Assembly (NCBI RefSeq): GCF_037992945.1
Contig: NZ_CP150304.1
Span: 1,181,501 to 1,245,500, forward strand
Direction: 5' to 3'
From: Peribacillus sp. FSL E2-0218
Lineage (GTDB): Bacteria > Bacillota > Bacilli > Bacillales > DSM-1321
DNA length: 64,000 bases
Position 1 is the first letter of the stretch; every line of letters begins with the position of its first letter. The position numbers and the translations under genes are program-made. The notes below the pieces were generated by a model, which was not told the DNA's origin, did not search any database, and worked only from the letters and a program-made list of their open reading frames with translations. Below, piece after piece: positions 59,650-64,000 of the stretch.

Positions 59650-60716
59650 TCACCTGCCTTCTGAAGATGATTGGCTAAATATTGGCTATATTGCAGCGGT
59701 GCCCGATGAATATCCTTCATGTTCTCCGGCTGCAGTGCCTGGATGATTTTCCTTCCGGGTTTTGAATTAATGTCCAGTATCCATAACTGGCCCTTTTTAT
59801 CGATGCCTAGATCGATGCCCAATTCGAATAGTCTTTCAAACACAGCCTCGATTTCGGCAGGCAGGGTACGGAGTATATGCTGGATCTTTTGTTCGACCGC
59901 AATCGAAATGGTTTCCGGATTTTTTTTGATGAAGGCATCCAATGTTATGGCTTCTCCGCCTGTTGCCAAATTTGAGGTGATTCCATCCTTTTGGCCGGTG
60001 CGAATCCCACGGCCCCGTTCTACCCACTGGTTCCTCTCATTTTTTTGCAGCAGGATGCGTAAATCGAACGGTTCATGTTCTTGGTTGCAAAGTTCCAAAT
60101 ATGGCTGGCAAAGGTATTTGTATCGATTCAATAAATGCTGCAGCCATTTGTTCAGCTGTGATGTAGAAGTGAATTGGCGGTCATATTTGTTGCCTTTTTT
60201 TGTCATGGATACCAAAGTGCCGTCATCGTTTTTGGAAAGAAGGTAAATTCCCGTACCGCCTGCACCGAATTCAGGCTTGATGATGATTCGATCCAGGCGC
60301 TCCAAATGACCGATAATATCTTCAGATGTGGATACTTGGACGGTCTCTGGGAAAAAAGCTTGAAGAAGGGGGTGTTTTTTCAGGGTTTGATAAACTTCCC
60401 ACTTACCAGGAAGCCCGAGCCCTAAGAAGCTGGAATGTTCTTTTAACCAATTGATTTTATTTCGTGTTTCCGATGGTTGACGCGATAGCCCATGGAAACA
60501 GCGATCATAAATATAATCAGGTATATTAAAAGATGCAGCAATCCACGTCTCCTTTTCTTGATCAAACCGTTCGCCCCGCACTTTCTTAAGGTCACTATCA
60601 ATATTTTCGGGCGTGAATTTACAAACGTTCATATTGAATGGTTTTGCCGTTTTAGCTATTTCGGTGAAGTAGTGGTTTTCATGTGAATCCGACGTTGCCA
60701 TTAATCCGATTAACAC
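59646..60716 (-). CDS. YheC/YheD-family ATP-grasp protein, copy 2 (YheC-like)
   Basis: Protein of 356 aa, matching B. subtilis YheC (363) in length. It lacks the N-terminal beta domain. Motifs: LIGLMATSDSHENHYFTEI, IPDYIYDRCFHGLSRQ, LGLPGKWEVYQTL, IIIKPEFGAGGTGIYLL, RILLQKNE and ILDINSKPGRKIIQALQPEN. The start is GTG 60716 behind AAAAGGAG. It forms the second gene of the four-gene set and overlaps copy 3 by 4 bases. The product ligated is unknown. Confidence 0.85.
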   Translation of the reverse strand: MLIGLMATSDSHENHYFTEIAKTAKPFNMNVCKFTPENIDSDLKKVRGERFDQEKETWIAASFNIPDYIYDRCFHGLSRQPSETRNKINWLKEHSSFLGLGLPGKWEVYQTLKKHPLLQAFFPETVQVSTSEDIIGHLERLDRIIIKPEFGAGGTGIYLLSKNDDGTLVSMTKKGNKYDRQFTSTSQLNKWLQHLLNRYKYLCQPYLELCNQEHEPFDLRILLQKNERNQWVERGRGIRTGQKDGITSNLATGGEAITLDAFIKKNPETISIAVEQKIQHILRTLPAEIEAVFERLFELGIDLGIDKKGQLWILDINSKPGRKIIQALQPENMKDIHRAPLQYSQYLANHLQKAGE

Positions 60717-60732
60717 GTGCTAGCAACTCCTT

Positions 60733-62094
60733 TTATCGATGTTTTTCGCTGTTGAGGGTCAGCATGAAATCTATGATGGATTTTACTGATGGGCGAAAGG
60801 TTTCATAATTGCCCTGAAATTTTTTCGAAGGTTTGGAATTCACCTCGATGATCCATGGATTTTTATCGACATCAAGTGCTAAATCGATGCCCAGCTCCCC
60901 GAAAGATTCGTCATGGTGTTCAACAATTGCCTTTGCCGTGTTTTTAGCCAGTCGTATCAGTTTTTGATACAAACGGCCAGAATCGGGGTAATCGAATGCT
61001 TCCTTGAGGAAATCCGAGCCGTTTTTCATCAAACCGCCTTGTGCAAGATTGGAAACGATGGCACCTTGTTCTCCTATCCGTGCAACCATTGATGAAACCT
61101 TCCAGTTTAGCAGTTCGTTTTGGTGAAGAAGGATGCGGAAGTCCACCTTTCTTTGATCGGTTTCGTATAAGGAAATCCCTTGTTGCAGAATGAAGGCTTG
61201 CTTTCTGGATAGTTTTTTTAATGTATGGAACAATTGCTCATCTGAGTCGGCAAAAAGCAGTTCCTGTTTTTTTCCGGAGGGCTCGATTTTCCATTTTCCA
61301 GATACTTGCGTTAATCTGCATATATTTTTACCTTGACTGCCTGATACCGGTTTAAAATAGATAATCGAATGTCTTTCTATGAAGGTCAAGAATGCCTCCT
61401 GTTCGCCAAAAAGTATCGTATCAGGCAAACTTGGCAACAGCTCATTTTCTAAGCTCAGAAGCTGATGAACATCATATTTGGAAAGGAACCTACCGTTGAA
61501 CATCGGTATGGATTGTGTCTTGAGTTCGGTTTTAAACAGCTCGAATGATGGCGATGCTTCAAGCTTTCGTGAATGTATCCGGTTATAAAACACATCAGGA
61601 ATCGGGATAGTCAAGGTTTGCCAGCCTTTTTGTTCCCCGACAAATGCTTCGATTATCCCTTCTTGAAGAGACTGCACTTTCACTAAATAGAAGGGGATGC
61701 CTTGCTGATTACAATATGATGTCATTTCCTGATAGAATTTTTCCATCTCCCCGAATGTCCCGTCTTGCAAAGGAGATTGATTGATGAGAGCAGCGAAGGA
61801 AGGGCCTATTTGAATGTTCCTTTCTTCCGGATGAAAAAAAACGGATATCGGATCTGAAAAGGCAGGCAGTGATAAAAATTGATTCATATCATATGAAAGT
61901 TTCAATGTAGGCCCTGATGAAGGGAATGGCTGCACAAGGACAGGGACGGATCGGCATCCAGCCATGATCGTAACGGGTTCTCCGAAATGAAGGCCCCATT
62001 CCCCAAATAGCTTTTCTTCGATAAACAGGAGCGCCTTCTTTCTAGTCACTGCAGGGTTTACCGTAATGAAAACCTTCTGATGGTTAATATTCAT
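60733..62094 (-). CDS. YheC/YheD-family ATP-grasp protein, copy 1 (YheD-like)
   Basis: Protein of 453 aa, first gene of the operon. N-terminal beta domain to about residue 115, then PDVFYNRIHSRKLEASPSFE, FNGRFLSKYDVHQLL, SIIYFKPVSGSQGKNICRLT, RILLHQNELLNWK and WIIEVNSKPSKKFQGNY near 411. Length equals B. subtilis YheD. The ribosome site is GGGGAATTGAT before ATG. The region upstream is divergent from yheA; a sporulation promoter is expected (inference) but not pinned down. Confidence 0.85.
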   Translation of the reverse strand: MNINHQKVFITVNPAVTRKKALLFIEEKLFGEWGLHFGEPVTIMAGCRSVPVLVQPFPSSGPTLKLSYDMNQFLSLPAFSDPISVFFHPEERNIQIGPSFAALINQSPLQDGTFGEMEKFYQEMTSYCNQQGIPFYLVKVQSLQEGIIEAFVGEQKGWQTLTIPIPDVFYNRIHSRKLEASPSFELFKTELKTQSIPMFNGRFLSKYDVHQLLSLENELLPSLPDTILFGEQEAFLTFIERHSIIYFKPVSGSQGKNICRLTQVSGKWKIEPSGKKQELLFADSDEQLFHTLKKLSRKQAFILQQGISLYETDQRKVDFRILLHQNELLNWKVSSMVARIGEQGAIVSNLAQGGLMKNGSDFLKEAFDYPDSGRLYQKLIRLAKNTAKAIVEHHDESFGELGIDLALDVDKNPWIIEVNSKPSKKFQGNYETFRPSVKSIIDFMLTLNSEKHR

Positions 62095-62529
62095 ATCAAT
62101 TCCCCGTTTGCACTAAGTTTGTTAACCCTTTCCAATTAAATGATGGGCAAAAGTGGATAACACATTCTATGTTTTTGAGAGTAGAAGGTGTCATGATGCC
62201 ATCGTTTCATACAATATAAATCACATGTCAGTCATTCAATGTATGTTATCAAGTAGCGGTGTTACTTTACAGAATATGAAAATTTCCGTTCAGACAGAAG
62301 TAAAGAACGATTACAACAGAAAAAAATCCCTCTTAATGATGGTTGAAGCAATGCCATCAATCGAGAAAAAAACTCGTTCGATATTCTTGAATATTCAAGT
62401 GGCTGCTGCTTAGATAATGTCGAATTCCACGATTATCAAACTGTTTGATAAGGAAGACGTGTAATTCGCAAGCGGATTTGTTATAGTGGAAAAGGTGTAG
62501 GAATACAATGATACCGGGAGGGGAAATAC
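62095..62529. other. Divergent intergenic region of the yheC/D operon and yheA
   Basis: About 435 bases. A GTG-started frame at 62153-62413 is described separately. Promoters for both directions must lie here, but I could not define sigma-A, sigma-E or sigma-G elements with confidence. Confidence 0.4.
62153..62413 (+). CDS. Possible small protein, weakly supported
   Basis: Open frame of 86 codons starting with GTG. The second half has a plausible protein texture (VQTEVKNDYNRKKSLLMMVE), but there is no clear ribosome site and no family I recognise. An internal ATG near 62225 also lacks a ribosome site. Treat as tentative. Confidence 0.3.
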   Translation: MDNTFYVFESRRCHDAIVSYNINHMSVIQCMLSSSGVTLQNMKISVQTEVKNDYNRKKSLLMMVEAMPSIEKKTRSIFLNIQVAAA

Positions 62530-62886
62530 ATGAGTAACGTATATGATGCAGCGTATGAAATGGAAAAGGCAATTCGGGCAAGCAATGAATATGCTGACTT
62601 GCAACGATTATATGATCTTGTCAATTCCGATGAAGCAACAAAAGGAATGTTTGAAAACTTCCGCAATCTGCAAATGTCATTGCAGCAAAAACAAATGATG
62701 GGCCAGGAGATCGCTCCTGAAGAAGTGGAACAAGCACAAAAGACGGTACAGCTAGTCCAACAAAACCCAACCATTTCTCAATTGATGGAAGCTGAGCAAC
62801 GGATGAGCATGGTCATCGCCGACCTCAATAAAATAATCATGAAGCCGCTTGAAGATTTATACGGCTTGCCTGAACAAGAGCAATAA
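62530..62886 (+). CDS. yheA: YheA (YlbF/YmcA family) protein
   Basis: Helical protein of 118 aa. Family traits are YDAAYEMEKAIRASNEYADL at the N-terminus and EVEQAQKTVQLVQQNPTISQ before the helix MEAEQRMSMVIADLNKIIMK. It is the YheA branch of the YlbF/YmcA/YheA family; YlbF and YmcA modulate RNase Y and development. GGGAGGGG before ATG is strong. It is transcribed away from the yheC/yheD-type operon. Confidence 0.9.
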   Translation: MSNVYDAAYEMEKAIRASNEYADLQRLYDLVNSDEATKGMFENFRNLQMSLQQKQMMGQEIAPEEVEQAQKTVQLVQQNPTISQLMEAEQRMSMVIADLNKIIMKPLEDLYGLPEQEQ

Positions 62887-63007
62887 GCTACTGTTACTCC
62901 CAGCCTCAAAGTGGTTGGGAGTTTTTTTATATGGACCACTATTTGTTCTACTCTGTAAATTTTAGTCATAAATTTTAAAGAGGATATTACAGATGGGGGA
63001 GATCAGC

Positions 63008-63874
63008 ATGGTATATCGTCTACTTGCGGTCAATATCGACGGGACGTTGCTCCAGTCTAATGGCCGTTTAAATAAATCGACTAAAGAAGCAATCGACTAT
63101 GTGCACCAAAAAGGTGTCCATGTTGCACTAGTGACGTCAAGAAACTATCACTCAGCAAAAAAAGTGGCCAAAGCCCTAAAAATAAATCCGATGATCGTTG
63201 CCCAACAAGGAGCTTTTGTGGGAGCTTCCATCGAGAAGCCCATGATGGTAAAAAGAATCTCAGAAGAACTGACCGCAGAGCTCGTGCAAATGCTTGAAAA
63301 AACCGTGTGTCAAATTATGCTCATTCATGAAAAATACTCGCTTGGCAATCGGGTGAACCTCCCTGAGAATTTGCTTGGCAAAACGGTCATGTATTTGAAT
63401 GATCAAAACTTCTATGCTCAAAATTATGTGGATGATATCAGTGAAGAGCTGATTGATAAGCCAATGGCACCAACAAAAATGGATATTATATTTTCAGAAC
63501 AAAGTGATCGAGGCGATATGCTGAAATTGATAAAGGAAATGTTCCCTGAGGTGGACGCGGTTCTACACCCGGGCCATAAGATGACGATTGTTCCGAAGGG
63601 GGTTTCGAAATGGAGTGGCGTGCTTTATTTAGCCGACCGTTTAGAGGTGAAAAGGACGGAAATCGTCTCGATAGGAGATGGATTGGATGATATGGAGATG
63701 ATTGCCGGATCCGGTCTGGGAGTTGCCATGGGCAACGCGGATGCGGAAGTGAAGAATGTGGCCAAATGGATCACTCGCTCCAATGACCAAGACGGCGTTG
63801 CGTATATGCTGAAGGAATTCTTCCGCAAGCAGCATCCCATCGAATTTTTGCAGAAGATGAATATGCTTAAATGA
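63008..63874 (+). CDS. yhaX: Cof-type HAD-superfamily protein, YhaX-like, with altered nucleophile
   Basis: HAD IIB protein of 288 aa, the exact length of B. subtilis YhaX as I recall. The first motif reads LLAVNIDGTLLQSNGRLN, so the usual nucleophile Asp of DxDGT is Asn. Motif II (VTSRNYHS), motif III region (KMTIVPKGVSKWSGVLYLAD) and motif IV (SIGDGLDDMEMIAGSGLGVAMGNAD, in parts) are present. Loss of the nucleophile suggests a non-catalytic or regulatory role. YhaX is made in the mother cell in B. subtilis. The ATG at 63008 has GGGGGAG six bases away; the frame extends to 62993. Confidence 0.78.
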   Translation: MVYRLLAVNIDGTLLQSNGRLNKSTKEAIDYVHQKGVHVALVTSRNYHSAKKVAKALKINPMIVAQQGAFVGASIEKPMMVKRISEELTAELVQMLEKTVCQIMLIHEKYSLGNRVNLPENLLGKTVMYLNDQNFYAQNYVDDISEELIDKPMAPTKMDIIFSEQSDRGDMLKLIKEMFPEVDAVLHPGHKMTIVPKGVSKWSGVLYLADRLEVKRTEIVSIGDGLDDMEMIAGSGLGVAMGNADAEVKNVAKWITRSNDQDGVAYMLKEFFRKQHPIEFLQKMNMLK

Positions 63875-63878
63875 AACA

Positions 63879-63912
63879 TGAGGCTCCTTCATTCATTAAA
63901 GGGGGAGCCTCA
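63879..63912 (+). terminator. Terminator after the yhaX-like gene
   Basis: TGAGGCTCC / GGAGCCTCA perfect 9-bp stem with a 16-base loop, followed by CGATTTTT. Confidence 0.75.
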
Positions 63913-64000
63913 CGATTTTTGGGGACTTAGCATCATTTCATAAATAATTCTCCGCACCTTTCCGTAAACTATAGAAAACCAGCAAAGGAAAGGAAGGATA

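Noticed and set aside
1..64000. CRISPR arrays, tRNA or rRNA genes, prophage
   Set aside because: No regularly spaced repeats, no tRNA-like cloverleaf with T-loop consensus that I could find by eye, and no phage structural genes.

Overview
The window reads as chromosome of an aerobic, spore-forming, low-GC Gram-positive rod of the Bacillaceae. From memory of gene content the best fit is the Peribacillus/Bacillus simplex group. The evidence is the yheA/yheC/yheD/yheE spore locus, the yhaX-, bmrCD-, sigY- and lrpC-type genes, class A and B penicillin-binding proteins, two SAM (S-box) riboswitches, strong AGGAGG ribosome sites and frequent TTG/GTG starts. No rRNA, tRNA, CRISPR array or prophage was seen.

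Layout. 1-9300: the 3'-truncated end of a CNNM/CorC-type membrane protein, a cytoplasmic sporulation-type histidine kinase, a CDF metal exporter, a complete IS1182-type insertion (4148-5886) inside a duplicated 26-bp terminator palindrome, a universal stress protein, a class A PBP and a degenerate HPr-like protein. 9487-17756: isoaspartyl dipeptidase, a 72-bp solo IS end, a four-gene 2-oxo acid dehydrogenase operon (E1 alpha, E1 beta, E2, E3) and an amino acid permease. 17822-22037: histidinol-phosphate aminotransferase, two Lrp/AsnC regulators, an AhpD-like protein and a sigY-yxlC-yxlD-ybjQ operon behind an ECF-type promoter. 22148-32921: glutathione peroxidase, small catalase, AarF kinase with a phasin-like partner, SDR, AIM24 and CBS proteins, class B PBP, DUF2515 protein and small membrane proteins.

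32922-49714: a heterodimeric multidrug ABC transporter (bmrCD type) behind an attenuator leader with a 26-aa peptide; a Zur-boxed zinc-independent L31; metI-metC behind one SAM riboswitch; fumarase; an MsmX-type ATPase with a PucR-type regulator; metN-metP-metQ plus a GldA/HcxA-like dehydrogenase behind a second SAM riboswitch; and an MBL-fold hydrolase. 49715-64000: a degenerate repeat, two overlapping large TagF-like CDP-glycerol glycerophosphotransferases, a cobalamin riboswitch with two terminators facing a 79-aa protein of unknown function, then an operon of four YheC/YheD ATP-grasp proteins plus YheE, divergent from yheA and a yhaX-like gene.

Themes are sulfur/methionine economy under SAM control, cell-envelope and spore-surface assembly, and stress and drug resistance. 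The most noteworthy items are the B12 riboswitch in front of an unknown small protein, the antibiotic-type attenuator ahead of bmrCD, the four-fold YheC/YheD ATP-grasp operon, the modular tandem TagF-like pair and the SAM-riboswitch operon that includes a dehydrogenase. All assignments rest on reading the sequence and memory of protein families; no database search was run.
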